A DNA stretch of 64,000 bases from Ichthyophis bannanicus (GCA_033557465.1 CM066040.1:324464297-324528296); one strand, 5' to 3'; shown: positions 38,300-50,869, counted from the first letter of the stretch. Program-made: numbers and translations. Notes: a model not told the origin generated them from the sequence alone.

Positions 38300-40634
38300 T
38301 TGTAGTGGCTAAAGGCTCAAAAAGGCAGCTTCATGAGCTGCCCGAGAACTAGATTTAGATCCCATGCCACCGGTGGTGGCTTAATGGGAGGTTTGGTTAA
38401 TAGAAGACCTCTCATAAATCTGGATATGAGTGGATGAGAGGAAATTGGTTGTCCATTCAGAGGCTTATAAGAAGCTGCACTTGCACTAAGATGGACTCTT
38501 ATCGAATTGGTCTTTAGACCAGAATTCGATAAGTGAAGGAGATACTCTAGTATCGATTCTAAGGGTATGCCAAGGGGGTTTAATCCCTTCTTGGAGCATC
38601 ATATAGTAAAACGTTTCCACTTGAAGGCATAAGATCTTCTTGTGGAAAGTTTCCTAGAAGCCTGAAGGATATCCTTTACCTTTTGGGATAGGTTGAAATC
38701 CTGGAGGTCTAAGCCTTCAGCAACCAGGCCGTGAGATGCAGGGACTGGGGATTCGGGTGCCATAGCGTCCCGTTCTCTTGGGAAAGGAGATATGGAGCAT
38801 GCCCTAAACTCCAGAGGTGCAGCTTGAGAGAGATGTAGAAGCAGAGGATACCACGCTTGGCGTGGCCATCGTGGCGCTATGAGAATCATGTGACCCCTGT
38901 CTCTCTGAAGCTTGAAGAGTGTTTTGGGGATGAGGGGAATGGGTGGGAAGGCATAGAGGAAGTCCTGACCCCAGTGAAGGAGGAAGGCATCCCTTGTCTG
39001 ACAATTGTGAGCTGGAATCCTGGAACAGAACCGGGGAAGTCTGGCATTCAGTGGACTTGCAAAGAGGTCTATGTCTGGAGTGCCCCAGAGATGAAATATC
39101 TTTGCCACCTGGTCCAGGTGGAGGGTGCACTCGTGAGGCAGCAGTACTCGACTGAGTTTGTCTGCCCAAAGGTTTTGAATGCCTGGAAGATATACCACTA
39201 GAAGGTGAATTTGATACTCTCTGGCGAGGGCCCACAGTCGTAAAGCTTCGTTGCATAACAACAGAGAGCCTGTCCCGCCTTGCTTGTTCACATAGAACAT
39301 TGCTACTTGATTGTCTGTCTGGATTAGGACTGTCTTGTAGCTGAGCTGGGCGTGGAATACTCGAAGAGCTAAATAGATTGCTCTTAATTCCAGGAGGTTT
39401 ATGTGCAGACCAGCCTCCTGTGGAGTCCAGGTTCCCTGGGTAGAGAGATGATTCAGGTGTGCTCCCCAAACCACCTACGATGCATCTGTTAGGGTGGCCT
39501 GAAAAAGGGGTTGATGAAAAGGAGACCCCATTGTCAGATTTTCTAGGGATTGCCACCATTGGAGGGACAAAATTAGTCATTGAGAGTTTATTATTTTGTC
39601 CGATAAATGACCTGTGGCCTGTGTCCACTGTGTGGAAAGGGTCCACTGATCTGCTCGCATGTGGAGGCGAGCATATGGGACTACATGAACCGTGGATGCC
39701 ATATGTCCCAGCAACTGTAGTAGCTCTCGAGCAGTTAGGGAGGATTTCCCTGCTGCTTGAGAAGCTAGTTGCATTATGCGAAGACACCGGGCCTGTGGAA
39801 GGAAAGCCCTTGCCTGTCTGGTATCTAGACAGGCTCCTATGAATTCCAGGCATTGGGAAGGAACAAGTTGGGATTTTGGGAAGTTTATTACCAACCCCAA
39901 ATATTGGAGGATTCGCATGGTGCGAGACAGTGCAGTGCTGGCCTCTGCAACTGTAGGGGCTCGAATGAGCCAGTCGTCTAAGAAAGGGAAGACGAATATC
40001 CCCAGGGTTCGTAGAAATGCAGCTACTACTGCCATGCATTTCATGAATACCCTTGGTGCTGAAACTAGACCAAAGGGAAGAACCCCTGTACTGGAAATGT
40101 TTTCCCCTGAAAAGGAATCGTAAGAATTTCCTGTGATCTGGATGGATCAGAATGTGAGTGTATGCATCCTTTAAGTCTAGAGAGCAAAGCCAATCCTGGC
40201 TTTGAAGGTATGGTAGAAGAGTTCCTAGAGAAATAATTTTGAACTTCTCTCAAAACAGGTATTTGTTCAATTCTCTGAGGTCTAAAATGTGTCTGTGTCT
40301 TGTTTTCTTTGGAATAAGAAAATAGGGGGAGTAGAACCCTGCACCCCGTTGAAGAATGGGTACTTCCTCTATTACCCCTTGGGCAAGAAGTGTTGAGACC
40401 TCGTGATCTAACAGATTGTTTACGGAGGTTTGAGAATTGAATTGCTTTAGAATTGAAGGAGGGGGCATTCTGTGAAAATGAAGCTTGTACCCTTCTCCTA
40501 CAATGGACAAAGTCCAATCTTCTGCCGTTATCTGATGCCATCTGTTGGCAAAGTGGCATAACCTGCCTGGGATATTGGGGGGTTCGAGACCCCTCAGAGG
40601 CAGGAAGGCTAAGCTCTCTAGGAAGGAGTCAAAG
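38300..40634 (-). pseudogene. DIRS RT-RNase H and start of YR, copy F
   Basis: RT pieces: FYSPYFLIPKKT (40250-40634), then FVFPFLDDWLIRAP at 39577-40044, where the usual YLDD is FLDD. RNase H at 38599-39474: TWTPQEAGLHINLLELRAI, QTDNQVAMFYVNKQGG, NLWADKLSR and the tail FPPIPLIPKTLFKLQRD. The first RNase H Asp block is damaged near 39474. The YR start (ASRKLSTRRSYAFKWKRF) overlaps the end, and its frame is open over RT-RNase H at 38804-40039 and 40065-40559. Confidence 0.85.
40628..40634 (-). promoter_or_regulatory. candidate UGA recoding site, copy F
   Basis: Minus-strand CTT-TGA-C. Gag ends QVQPPQGL; the +1 frame reads GFDSFLESLAF; the gag frame after TGA is open through an ATG at 40559 to 40065. 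Confidence 0.6.
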
Positions 40635-42445
40635 CCCTTGAGGGGGCTGAACCTGCAGAGCTGGTTGGGCTCTGGGGCTTTTTGGCTTCCTTTGCTGTCT
40701 AGTTTGTCCCTTTTGGGCAACCTGACCTTGAGATTGACTCTGCTGGTTATAGGAAGGATAAAATTTCCTCTTTTTGCTGAAAGAGGGTTTTTTGTAAGAC
40801 TTCTTTTTGACTGGAGTGGCTGTAGATTTCGACAATCTATCAAGAGTAGTATTGTCAGCATCTAACTCATTAGCCTTTTCCTGCCAGTTCTTGCCAAAGA
40901 GATTCTCTCCCGTGCAAGGAATGTTGCCTAACTAGTCCTGTACCCAAAGTCTGATGCCTGAAGCTAGGCAATCCATCGTGCGCCAATAGCAATAGCAGAG
41001 GTTCTGCTGATGCATTCAAAGCAGTCAAAGGCTGCACGATTTACAAACTTGGAGACATCCTGAGCATGCTTAACTAGAGCAAGAAAGTCTCGTCTCTTGT
41101 CATCTGGGAGAAATGGGCTCATAAGCTCCAAATCTCCTGTAACTTCCTTGAGGAACATTCCCATATACAGTATATATGAACTGATCCTAGCTGAAAGCAT
41201 GGAAGCCTGAAATGTTCGGCGCCCAAAAGCGTCCAGAGTCCTGCATTCACGACCTGGAGGATTGGATGCATGCCTCTTTGCACTTTTCATCCTACACATG
41301 GCTGACTCTACCACCACTGAATGGTGTGGCAACTGAGTCTTTTGAAATCCAGGACATGGCGGAACTCGATACATAGTATCAATTCTCCTAGAGTGAGATG
41401 ATGTAGTCAGAGGTGTCTCCCACATTCTGAGCATCAAGTTATGCAGAATTTCATGGATGGGCAGAGTGGCTGCCTCCTTTGGAGCTTTAGGATACTGGAG
41501 AATTTCCAATTCCTTTGCTCTGGGTTCCTCTTCAGGAGCCACAGTGATTGAAAGGCCCTTGGCCATATCACAAATAAAATCCTGAAAAGACATGTCCTCT
41601 GGAGGTGACATTCTGCGTTGGGGAGAAGAGGGATCTTCCGAGAGAAACCCTCTGGTACCAGCAGAATTGCTAGAGTCTTTGGAATCGGAGGATTCAAAGT
41701 ATTCCTGATCACGATGCTCATGCAAAGCACGGTGCCGGTATTGATCGAAGTCGGTACCGAGTTGATCCAGTACCGATCTGTCGATTCCAGCCAAAGATGG
41801 TGTGGGAAGAATTCCCACCGGGGACTGTGGTGTCTGTACCTGTGTAGGTACCCGTCATCAGGTGTCGATACCAGTGCCCGTTGGACCAACGGTACCGCAG
41901 CTGAGAGAAGAGCTGCGATGCTGCGTTCGATAGCGAGGAATCTCTGGTCTATCGATGCTGCCGATGCCGGGGTATCAGTACCGGTGAAAACGGCCGGAAC
42001 CCCTGAGCATAGCACAGGTAGTTCTTGTGAGGTCGAGGCCTCGAGAACATCCTGGAGCCCCAGTAATGATTTGGATGCCAAAGCCTCCCGCCGAGGCTGC
42101 TTTGCCGGTGTGGTCCCTCAAGGGCAATGCCAATGGCCTCTCGATGGTTAGCAGGAGAGCTACCCTTTGAGGACCGGCTTTTATGTTTAGCTACCCGAGA
42201 CCTACAGAGGAAGAGGAGGCCCTTGAAGATGTCGATGCAATGGATCTGGCATCCGAAGAAAAGAGGGTACCGAGCTTTGCAGCCCGGTTCTGTCTTCCTC
42301 TTTTAGTCATCCCCATACAGGAGAGACATTCAGATGGAGAATGTTCAGGCCCTAAACATTTAAGACACCAATCTTGGGTGTCAGTGACAGAAATAGTACC
42401 GCCACACTTAGTACATTTTTTTAAACCACTAGTTGGTTTTTCCAT
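40629..42445 (-). pseudogene. DIRS gag, copy F, frameshifted
   Basis: Starts MEKPTSGLKKCTKC at 42445, with the cysteine module completed by WCLKCLGPEH and ECLSC. The core blocks are at 40964-41818 (MSFQDFICDMAKGLSI, MYRVPPCPGFQKTQLPHHS, SARISSYILYMGMFLKEVTGDL, CFECISRTSAIAIG), and the basic tail is at 40629-40835 (KKKSYKKPSFSKKRKF). At least three frame changes separate these blocks. Confidence 0.85.
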
Positions 42446-42513
42446 GTTTTAGGAATATGGGGCCTAGTGCCCAAAATGGCGCCTAGCACCAAGAAAGAAA
42501 AGTTTCTCAAGAG

Positions 42514-42890
42514 AAAGCATAGTTACTCACCTGTAACAGGTGATCTCCGGGAACAGCAGGAATTTAGTATTCACATATGGATATCGTTGGTACCGAAGGA
42601 GCCTGCGCGGGAACGCTCCCCAGCGTCCAATTAGAAAGCTTTTGGGAGCATCCCACAACGCCTGGATGCTGCCTTCCCGCCATTCCCAACTGCCTCTCTC
42701 CAGTTGAGTTTAAAGCTGAGACAAAGAGAGAGAGAGAGGGGGAAACAGAAAGAGATAGAGAGATACAACTCCTAGAGGAGGTGGGTGGGTTGTGAAGACT
42801 AAATGCCTTTTGTTCCCGGAGATCACCTGTTACAGGTGAGTAACTATGCTATCTCCAGAAAAGCAGGAATGTAGTCTTCAAATATGGGGA
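42514..42890. repeat. left terminal repeat and ICR, copy G
   Basis: 42514-42575 is inverted at 42790-42849 (gttgtgaagactaa through ggtgagtaactatgc). 42850-42890 (tatctccagaaaagcagg onward) mirrors the right terminus near 48345-48383. The left end uses ttactcacc where E has ttacttacc, and the ICR carries the same change (ggtgagtaa), so end and ICR changed together. Confidence 0.85.
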
Positions 42891-43095
42891 CTCCCTAGCT
42901 TTAGATGCCTGGGGGAGACCCCAGAAGTTGTGTGCCCCTGTGAAAGGGCTCCACGTCCCCCCATGGATCTCTGGCATCCAACCAGGGATGGCGGGTAGGA
43001 GTTGATTAGGTATGGAACAGGTGTTGAAGAACAGCCTGACCAAACAAGGCATCCTGGCGGGAGTCCTTGTCCAAGCAGTAATGGGCTGTGAAGGT

Positions 43096-43325
43096 ATTTA
43101 TTTATTTAACTGTATTTCTATACCGCCTTATCATACAATCAAGGCGGTGTAAACAACAAAACAGATAAAATTAGTGAGAGTAATATAAATACATTGAAAG
43201 AAGTTAATAGATTTGTAAGTAAAGGTATAAATTATTACAACACAATGTGAGCTAAACTACAAAGTTAAATACATTAAAAATATCATGGGACAATGTAAAG
43301 TAATTAATAGGTTTTGAAGGGGTGA
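43096..43325 (-). mobile_element. short L2-type 3' tail inserted in YR of copy G
   Basis: 'ggctgtgaaggta' at the left and 'gtatgaaccaaggcc' at the right are contiguous in copies D and E. The insert starts tttatttatttaactg with 'ataccgcc' and 'aaggcggtg', the reversed L2-type tail. No coding remains. It separates the YR nucleophile region from the rest of the gene. Confidence 0.8.
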
Positions 43326-44260
43326 GTACGTATGAACCAAGGCCCAGGTGGCTGCTCGACAGATGCCGTCGATAGACACAGAGTGCAGATGAGCTGTGAC
43401 ATGGCCCTCCAGAGGAAGGTTCTTACTCTGATAAGCAAAGGCAATACACTGAGCAATCCAGTTAGATAGTGTTCTCTTGGAGACTGGAAGTCCCAAATGA
43501 GAAGGATCAAAAGCAACAAAGAGTTGAGAGGACTTTCTATGTTGCTGTGTTCTTTGTAAGTAAAAGGCTAAAGCTCTTTTACAGTCCAAAGTATGAAGAA
43601 TCCTTTCTGCATTTGATGCATGAGGCCTTGGAAAGAACACAGGTAGGTAGACCGCTTGGTTTAGATGAAAAGGCGAGACCACCTTTGGCATAAAGTGTGG
43701 ATGAGTCCTAAGGACTACTTTGTCATGACGGAACCTTGTATAAGGTGGATCAGCCACTAGTGCCTGCAACTCACTGATGCGATGTGCTGATGTGATTGCA
43801 ATGAGAAAGATAACCTTCCAAGAAAGGAATTTCAAGGAGGTAGTAGCTAAGGGTTCTAAAGGTGGCTACATGAGCTGACCAAGAACCAAGTTTAAGTCCC
43901 ATGCCACAGGTGGTGGCTTAATGGGAGGCTTAGTTAGCAGAAGGCCTCTCATAAATCTTGCTGTAAGAGGATGGGAGGAAATAGGTTGTCCATTTAGGGG
44001 CTTAAAGGAAGCTGCAATAGCACTCAAATGGACCCTCACTGTGTTAGTCTTAAGTTCTGCATTGGATAAATGAAGGAGATACTCCAGTAATGATTCCAGA
44101 GGTACAGCAATGGGGTTAAGACCCTTCTGCAAACACCATATGGTAAACCTTTTCCACTTGAAAGCATAAGAGCGTCTTGTGGAAGGCTTCCTGGAAGCAT
44201 AAAGGATATCCTTTATCTGCTGAGGGAGGTTAAGATCATGGAGATCTAGGCCTTCAGCAA
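43257..44260 (-). pseudogene. DIRS tyrosine recombinase, copy G, deleted and interrupted
   Basis: ASRKPSTRRSYAFKWKRF and WDLNLVLGQLM lie near 43866-44220, and AHRISELQAL (box I Arg kept) and LGLPVSKRTLSNWIAQC at 43330-43835. The HxxR stretch is lost: GHVTAH runs directly into LHSVSIDGICRAATWA, while E has VTAHNVRAMATSMAHLHSVSID. The nucleophile block lies beyond an L2-tail insertion. Inactive by several independent changes. Confidence 0.85.
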
Positions 44261-44359
44261 CCAAGCCCTGAGATGCAGAGACTGGGGATTGGGATGCCAT
44301 AACATTCCGTCCTCCTGAGATAGGAGATCTGGAGCAGACCCTAACTCCAGGGAGGGAGC

Positions 44360-46174
44360 TTAAGAGAGATGTAGAAGCAGAGGGTACCACACTTGCAGTG
44401 GCCAATGTGGAGCTATGAGGATCATACGGCCTCTGTCTCTCTGAAGCTTGAACAGGGTTTTGGGTATTAGGGGAATGGGTGGAAAGGCATACAGGAAGTC
44501 TTGACCCCAATAAAGGAGGAAAGCATCCCTGGCCTGAGCCCCCTGAGCCGGAATTCTGGAACAGAATCGAGGAAGTTTGGCATTCCATGGACTTGCAAAG
44601 AGGTCTATGTCCGAGGTTCCCCAAATTTGAAAAATCTTGGCCACCTGGTCTGCATGCACAGACCACTCGTGTGGAAGCAGAACTCAACTGAGTTTGTCTG
44701 CCCAAGAGTTTTGTATGCCCGGAAGATACACTGCCAGGAGATGAATCTGATGCTCTCTGGCGAGGGCCCATAGTCGCAAAGCTTCGTTGCAAAGTGACAG
44801 AGAGCCTGTTCCACCCTGCTTCTTCACATAGAACATGGCTACTTGATTGTCCGTATAAATGAGGACTGTCTTGTAACTGAGCAGGGTGTGGAACACTCGA
44901 AGAGGAAGGAAGATTGCTCTGAGCTCCAAGAGATTGATATGTAGATGAGTCTCCTGTGGAGTCCAGGTGCCTTGGGTGGAGAGGTCTTGCAGATGAGCTC
45001 CCCAACCCATCAGAGAAGCATCTGTTGTGAGAGTCGCCTGGTGTAAGGGTTGTTGAAATGGGGACCCCAGCAACAGGTTTTGAGTGGACTGCCACCATTG
45101 GAGGGACAAAATAAGGCGATTTGTGCTTGCTATTTTGTCTGACAGGCATCCTGATGCCTGGGTCCATTGAGTGGATAAAGTCCACTGGGCTGCTTTCATA
45201 TGGAGGCGAGCATAAGGAACCGCATGCACGGTAGATGCCATGTGGCTCAGTAGTTGTAGCATTTCTCGGGCAGTGAGATAAGGCTTTAGCACTGCTTGAG
45301 AAGCTAACTGCACCATGCGAAGGCATGGGGCCTGGGGGAGATAGACCCTTGCTTTTCTGGTATCCAGCAAAGCTCCTATGAACTCTAGAGACTGAGTGGG
45401 AGTTAGACTGGATTTTGGGATGTTTATGACCAGACCCAAATACTGAAGGATACGCATTGTGCAGGATAGAGAAGTCCTGGCCTCTGACTCTGTTGGGGCT
45501 CGAATGAGCCAGTCGTCTAAGTAGGGGAAGACGAATATTCCTAGAGTGTGGAGAAATGCTGCTACCACAGCCATGCATTTCGTGAACACTCTTGGTGCTG
45601 AGGCCAGGCCAAAAGGAAGCACCCTGTATTGGTAGTGCTTTCCTTAAAAATGAACTGAAGGAACTTTCTGTGAGTTGGATGGATGAGAACATGGGTGTAC
45701 GCATCCTTGAGATGTAGAGAACAAAGCCAATCCTGACTCTGAAGGTATGGCAGCAGAGTTCCCAGAGAAATCATCTTGAATTTCTCTTTGAACAGGAATT
45801 CGTTCAATTCTCTGAGGTCCAAAATAGGTCTGTATCCTCCTGTTTTCTTTGGGATAAGGAAATAGGGGGAGTAAAACCCTGTACCCTGTTGATGAATGGG
45901 TACTTCTTCTATTGCCTCCTGGGCGAGAAGCATAGTGATCTCTTAATCTAACAGGTTGATGAGAGAGGTCTGATATTTGAACTGTCTTATCATTGTGGGA
46001 GGGGGCATGCTCAAAAAATGAAGCTTGTACCCCTCTTTTATGATGGAGAGTGTCCAATGCTCTGCTGTTATCTGCCCCCATCTTGGGGCAAAGTGACACA
46101 ACCTTCCTGGAATGGTGGAAGGCTCTGGTCCATTGAGAGCCAGGAAGGCTAAGTTCTCTAGCTGAAAGTCAAAG
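44360..46174 (-). pseudogene. DIRS RT-RNase H, copy G, frameshifted
   Basis: FYSPYFLIPKKTGGYRPILDLR and DWLCSLHLKDAYTHVLI (the catalytic first Asp block reads SLHL, not SLDL) at 45562-45933; YLDDWLIRAP, TTDASLMGWGAHL, NLLELRAIFLPLR, YTDNQVAMFYVKKQGG and NSWADKLS at 44684-45622; tail FPPIPLIPKTLFKLQRD at 44360-44659. The overlapping YR frame is open from 45704 to 43866 (612 codons) and at 45644-46168. Confidence 0.85.
46168..46174 (-). promoter_or_regulatory. candidate UGA recoding site, copy G
   Basis: Minus-strand CTT-TGA-C. Gag ends SQPPQDL; the +1 frame reads TFDFQLENLAF; the gag frame after TGA is open to 45644. Confidence 0.6.
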
Positions 46175-48000
46175 GTCTTGTGGAGGCTGAGACTGCTGGG
46201 ACGGTTGAGGCTTAGCAGTCTTTGCTTTTCTTTGTTTGGGTGGTTGCTGACCTTTCCGGACAAGCTGACCTACAGAACGTTCCTGCTGGGAATAAGCAGG
46301 ATAAAACCTTTTCTTTTTGGAAAAGAATGGTTTTTTGAAAGATTTCTTTTTTGCAGGATCAGTTGTGGCCTTGGATATCTGTCCAAGGTAGAGTTGTCAG
46401 CATCCAGCTCATTGGCCTTTTCTTGCCAATCCTTGCCAAACAGGTTCTCACCAGTACAAGGAATATTGCCCAGTTTGTCTTGTACCCAGAGCTCCTAATC
46501 AGATGCCTGGAGCCAGGCAATTCTGCGTGCACCTATGGCAATGGCAGAGGTTCTGCTTATGCACTCAAAACAGTCAAAAGCTGCACGGTTGACAAATTTA
46601 GAAACATCCTGGGCATGTTTGACCAATGTGAGAAAATCCTGCCTTTTATCCTCAGGAAGAAGAGGGCTCAAAACCTCTAAATCTCCTGTGACTTCCTTCA
46701 GGAACATTCCCATATATAAAATAAAGGAACTGATCCTGGCAGAAAGCATGGAAGCATGGAAGGTACGACGTCCAAAAGCATCCAAAGTTCTGCACTCATG
46801 TCCTGGAGGATTAGAGGCATGCCTCTTTGTACTCCTGATCCTTCTCGTAGCTGATTCCACTACAATAGAGTGGTGAGGAAGCTGAGTTTTCTGGAAACCA
46901 GGACAAGGAGGGACTCGATACATAGTATCCAGTCTACGAGAGTGAGGAGAGGTGGTAAGAGGCGTCTCCCACATTCTTAGCATGAGATCATGCAAGATCT
47001 CATGGATGGGCAAAGTAGCTGCCTCTTTAGGAGCTTTGGGATATTGTAAAATTTCCAACTCCTTTGCTCTGGGCTCTGTCTCAGGAGCCACAGTAATAGA
47101 AGACCTCGAGCCACCTCCCTGATAAAATCCTGAAAGAAAATGTCCTCTGGAGGAGACATCCTGCATTTAGGGGAGGAAGGCTCCTCTGGAAGAAGTATTC
47201 CCGCATCGACAGAACTGTCAGAATCCTCAGATTCCTCTGAGAACTCGAAGTACCTTCTGTCCGGATGCTCTTGAAGAGTCCAATACCCGTACTGACCGAA
47301 GTCGGTACCGGGGGGGAATTGGTACCGGTGTATAGGTACCGGAAGGCATCACATGACCGGGTGCCGGCAATGCGGACACCGATGTCGACGCTGTCGATAC
47401 TGGTGCCGGAGTCGGTGCCGGTTGAACTGTCTGGTTCTGAGGGTGTCCATACCGCAAGGAGAGCCGTCAGACTGCGCTCAATAGCCAGGAACCTCTGGTC
47501 TATCGACGCTGCCGATGCCTGGATGTCGGTACCGGAGAAAACAGCCGGTACCCCAGAGCATGGCACCAGTAGTTCTGCCGAGGTCGAGGCCTCGAGAACG
47601 TCCTGGAGCCCCGATACTGCTTTGGAAGCCGAAGCCTCCCGCCGGGGCAATTTTGCCGGTGCAGAATCCTCAAGGGCAACGCCAGAGGCATCTCGATGCT
47701 TAGAAGGAGATCTACCCTTTTAGGACCAGCTAGACTTATGTTTAGTTACCCGAGATCCACGGGAGGAAGACGAAGCCCTGGAAGACGTTGATGCCACCGA
47801 GGCTGCATCAGAGGGAAACAGGGTAATGAGCTTGGCAGCTTGGTTCTGTCAACCTCTCTTGGACATCATGGCACGGGTCATACATTCCGTGATGGAGTGG
47901 TCAGGACCTAAATATTTGAGACACCACTCATGGGTGTCGGTGACGGAGATGGTACCGCCACACTTGGTGCACTTTTTAAAACCCGAAGCGGGTTTTTCCA
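46169..48000 (-). pseudogene. DIRS gag, copy G, frameshifted
   Basis: Start MEKPASGFKKCTKC near 48000, with WCLKYLGPDH, where one cysteine of the second pair is Tyr. The core is at 46495-47130 (MYRVPPCPGFQKTQLPHHS, SARISSFILYMGMFLKEVTGDL, CFECISRTSAIAIGARRIAWLQ). The Ser-rich middle (47081-47650) holds many ggtacc sites. Ends QPPQDL at TGA 46169-46171. Confidence 0.85.
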
Positions 48001-48169
48001 TTGTGGAAAAAATTTTGGGCCTAAGGCCCAAAATGGCACGTGCACCTGGGAAAATGGGGAAAAAGGTTTTTTTTTAAAAGAAAAGAAAAAGAAATTAGAA
48101 CCGGCGGTACCGGTAAGCGTCGAAGAAGGCAGACGCGACCACAAAAAAGAAAAAGAATAAGGACAAATT

Positions 48170-48704
48170 TTCTGCGGTGACAGGAATGACAACCTGCTGG
48201 CTCCGCGGAAAACGAAGAACTGGAGAGAGGCAGTTGGGAAAGGTGGGAAGGCAGCACGCAGGCACTGTGGGATGCTCCCAAAAGCTTTCTAATTGGACGC
48301 TGGGGATCGTTCCTGTGCAGGCTCCGTCGGTACCGACGATACCCGTATGTGAAGACTACATTCCTGCTTGTTCTTGGAGATACAGCTTAAAGTATAAGTT
48401 TTTTGTTTTTTTGGAAAAGAAAAGAACCGGCGCTACTGGTAAGCGTTGTGCGGCAGGCAAACGCGACCACAAGAAAACAATTTTAAAGATGGAATTTTCT
48501 GCGGTGACAGGGTATGGATCCTGTCGGCTCCGCGGAAAACGAAGAAGTGAAGGACAGTTGGAAAGGCGGGAAGGCAGTGCGCATGTGCTGAGGGATGCTC
48601 CCAAAAGCGTTCCTATTGGACGCTGGGGAGCGTTCCCGCGCAGGCTCTGTCGGTACCGACGATACCCATATGTGAAGACTACATTCCTGCTTGTTCCTGG
48701 AGAT
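48170..48704 (-). repeat. two consecutive right terminal repeats (copy G, then copy F)
   Basis: 48170-48383 belongs to G and 48480-48704 to F. Each has the 'gtgacagg', 'ctccgcggaaaac', 'gctggggagcgttcc', 'ctccgtcggtaccgacgatac' and 'gtgaagactacattcctgc' series. Between them lies the rest of F's 5' UTR. Confidence 0.85.
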
Positions 48705-48960
48705 CTACAATCTAGTCAAGACAGACAACACAAATGGGAACTAGGATATATCTAGGGAATGGTATGGAAACACATACGAGGCGAACAGGAGATTGGGGGA
48801 TCAGGATTCAAAAGCAGTCTCAGTTTTTAGCCTGGATTTGTAGAGTGATACAGATAGGGCCTGATGTATTGACTCAGGTAGTTTGTTTCAGGCATAAGGA
48901 ACAGCAAGGCAGAAAGATCGAAGTGTAGAGTAGGCAGTGGAAGAGAAGAGTTCCCGAGAG
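48705..48960 (-). mobile_element. L2-clade LINE 3' fragment
   Basis: 'ctacaatctagtcaagacag' plus acaacaca is the exact reverse of the L2 3' UTR at 3541-3572. Further blocks (caggattcaaaagcagtctc) match the reverse of 3460-3480. It is a second copy of that LINE subfamily, truncated by F. Confidence 0.75.
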
Positions 48961-50860
48961 GGGGTGTAGGGAGAGATAAGAAGAAAGGTGAGGAGCAGCC
49001 GAAACAGGCCTTGCGGGCTTCCCAAAAGGACTGATACCAAGCCTGAGAGCTAGGGTAGGAAGAATATGACTTCCCTAGCTAATATTTCCAGGAGTTTCGT
49101 AAGTCCCAGTATCAAGGGTGCAGCAGAGGGATGACAAAGCTGCCCATCGCCAGGACCCCTTAGGTCTATCCTCCAGAAGTTGATGAGGTTTGGACTCTCT
49201 GAGTCCTGAAGTCCTTAACAAGTTTCTCTAGGTCCTCTCAAAACAAAAGCTTCCCTCTAAAGGCGACCATGGATAACTGGAATTTAGAAATCATGTCTGC
49301 TGTCCAATATCATAACCAAAGCCAACATCACACCACTGTCGCCTCTGTAATATCCTTGGCTGCAAGGCAGATCAGATCATACTATGTATCGGCTAAGAAA
49401 GCAGCTGAAGACTCCTGAAGAGTAGAAGAGTCATTCTCCAGGGGCAACTGTATCCACTGAAGTAGAGCATGGAATGTCAGACCTCCGCAAATGGCCACCT
49501 TAAGAATCAGAGAGCAAGCACCATGCTCTTAAGGACGGGTGGAAATGGAAATACCGTAGAAATCTTACGAACCCTGTGCAGAAGGGGTGCACCTTTGGCT
49601 TCTCCTCAACTGGGTCAACTGATAACTAGGGAGGACACCCGAGCAGTTAAGGCCATTAAGTCGTCCTTCCTAAACAGGTTGATGGACGCCTCCTGCTCCT
49701 CTTCACGTGAGGAGATTTTGCCCTCTTCCAGCCTAGATCCCTTTTCAGAGCTGGAAGAGTCTGAACCAGGGTTGTCAGAGTTGCCAGATCCCTCTCAGTG
49801 ACATGCTCGCTTTCACTGTAAAGTTAAGGCCGTATCTCCAATCCCCCTTCACTAAGGAACTCTCAGCCGGTTGCGTGGAGGAAAACCCACAGTCCCAGGA
49901 GTTATTTTGGTCTAGATGGTCTCTCCAGAAAGACCATGCTTGCTAAAGAAGAGAATTCTGCCAGACAGACTGAATCAGAGGACCCCTCGTCACTTCTTGG
50001 TGGTTCCATCAGTAGAGACCATTCTCTCAACCATAGTACCTGTCTGCAGTAGTAGAGAGGTGCGCAGGGAGGGGAGGGGTAGGGAAGGCCCAGACTGTGA
50101 GTAGAGACATCTGATCATCCGTTGTCATGGAGGCCCCCTCCTGAGTGTCTGACTCTGCAATTATTGAAGATCCTTTACCAACATGGCCTGAGTTCTAACC
50201 CCAGTGGCCCCTTGACTCCTTTGCACAATGCTTGCACAGAGACTTCATCAGGCTAATGTAATGCTCGGCATAGGCCAAGCAGCTTTTCTTAGAGACTGAT
50301 ATGCGTGTCCAACCAGGCAGCTCAGATATGCAGCTAACCCTTGTTGTGTGTGTGAAAATAAACTGCGCAGATTCGGCATAAGCCAGGTATGCATGCAGCA
50401 TCCACATGCCATCAACACACGTGCAATAATTGCTGTGCCGCTTCAGAACATGCAGTGTACATGCGCCAATGTGTAAACAACCATGTGGCCCAGTCTACCC
50501 GCATAAACAGTGCATGCACATAATGGTGGGAAGAAAGAAATAATAAAAGACAGTGCACCAGCTGGACCAGATGATCAACCCATGGCTCAGATGATATCGA
50601 GCCACCCCCATGATATAAAATGAAGCAACAGAAGCAATTCGTGCCCCTAGAAAGTCCAAGACAATCTGAATAGTGTGGGCTCCAGGCCGCCCCTTGCAAT
50701 CAAGTCTTCTGGTACAAACCTTCTCTCTTCGGTCAAGCTATTCTGGGGGATTGAGGGAGGGAGCAGGGTTCTGAAGCACTTGAAGCTGTGTGAAGACAGG
50801 GGGCCTTGATCCAACTGGATCCTGCTGCTCAATTGTCTATAGTCCTGACCCGAAGGGGAT
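48960..50860 (-). pseudogene. DIRS-2 gag, decayed
   Basis: Minus-strand pieces read FHALLQWIQLPLE, SSTLQESSAAFLADT and KDITEATV at 49330-49470, then PLEGSFCFERT near 49230-49260, corresponding to a gag core (compare the family-1 block ENLFGKP). Farther right are Ser/acidic stretches up to about 50860. No frame is open for long. The identification rests on position between the DIRS-2 YR and the right terminus and on these peptides. Confidence 0.5.
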
Positions 50861-50869
50861 CATTTTTAT

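Larger units (their letters stand above)
42514..48383 (-). mobile_element. DIRS copy G, inserted in the 5' UTR of copy F
   Basis: Left end aaagcatagttactcacctg at 42514, ICR 42790-42890, YR 43257-44260, RT-RNase H 44360-46174, gag 46169-48000, right terminal repeat 48170-48383 ending cttggagat. F's 5' UTR continues on both sides. The copy is full-length but carries frameshifts, a deletion in YR and a short L2-tail insertion (43096-43325). Confidence 0.9.
38291..48704 (-). mobile_element. DIRS copy F, left-truncated and split by copy G
   Basis: F occupies 38291-42513 and 48384-48704. It holds the start of YR (38300-38700), RT-RNase H (38599-40634) and gag (40629-42445). The 5' UTR stops at 42513, where copy G begins, and resumes after G's right end with 'gttttttggaaaagaaaagaaccggcg', which matches the 5' UTR of D, E and G at the right position, then the right terminal repeat to 48704. 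YR C-terminus, ICR and left end are missing, so F is dead. Confidence 0.85.
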
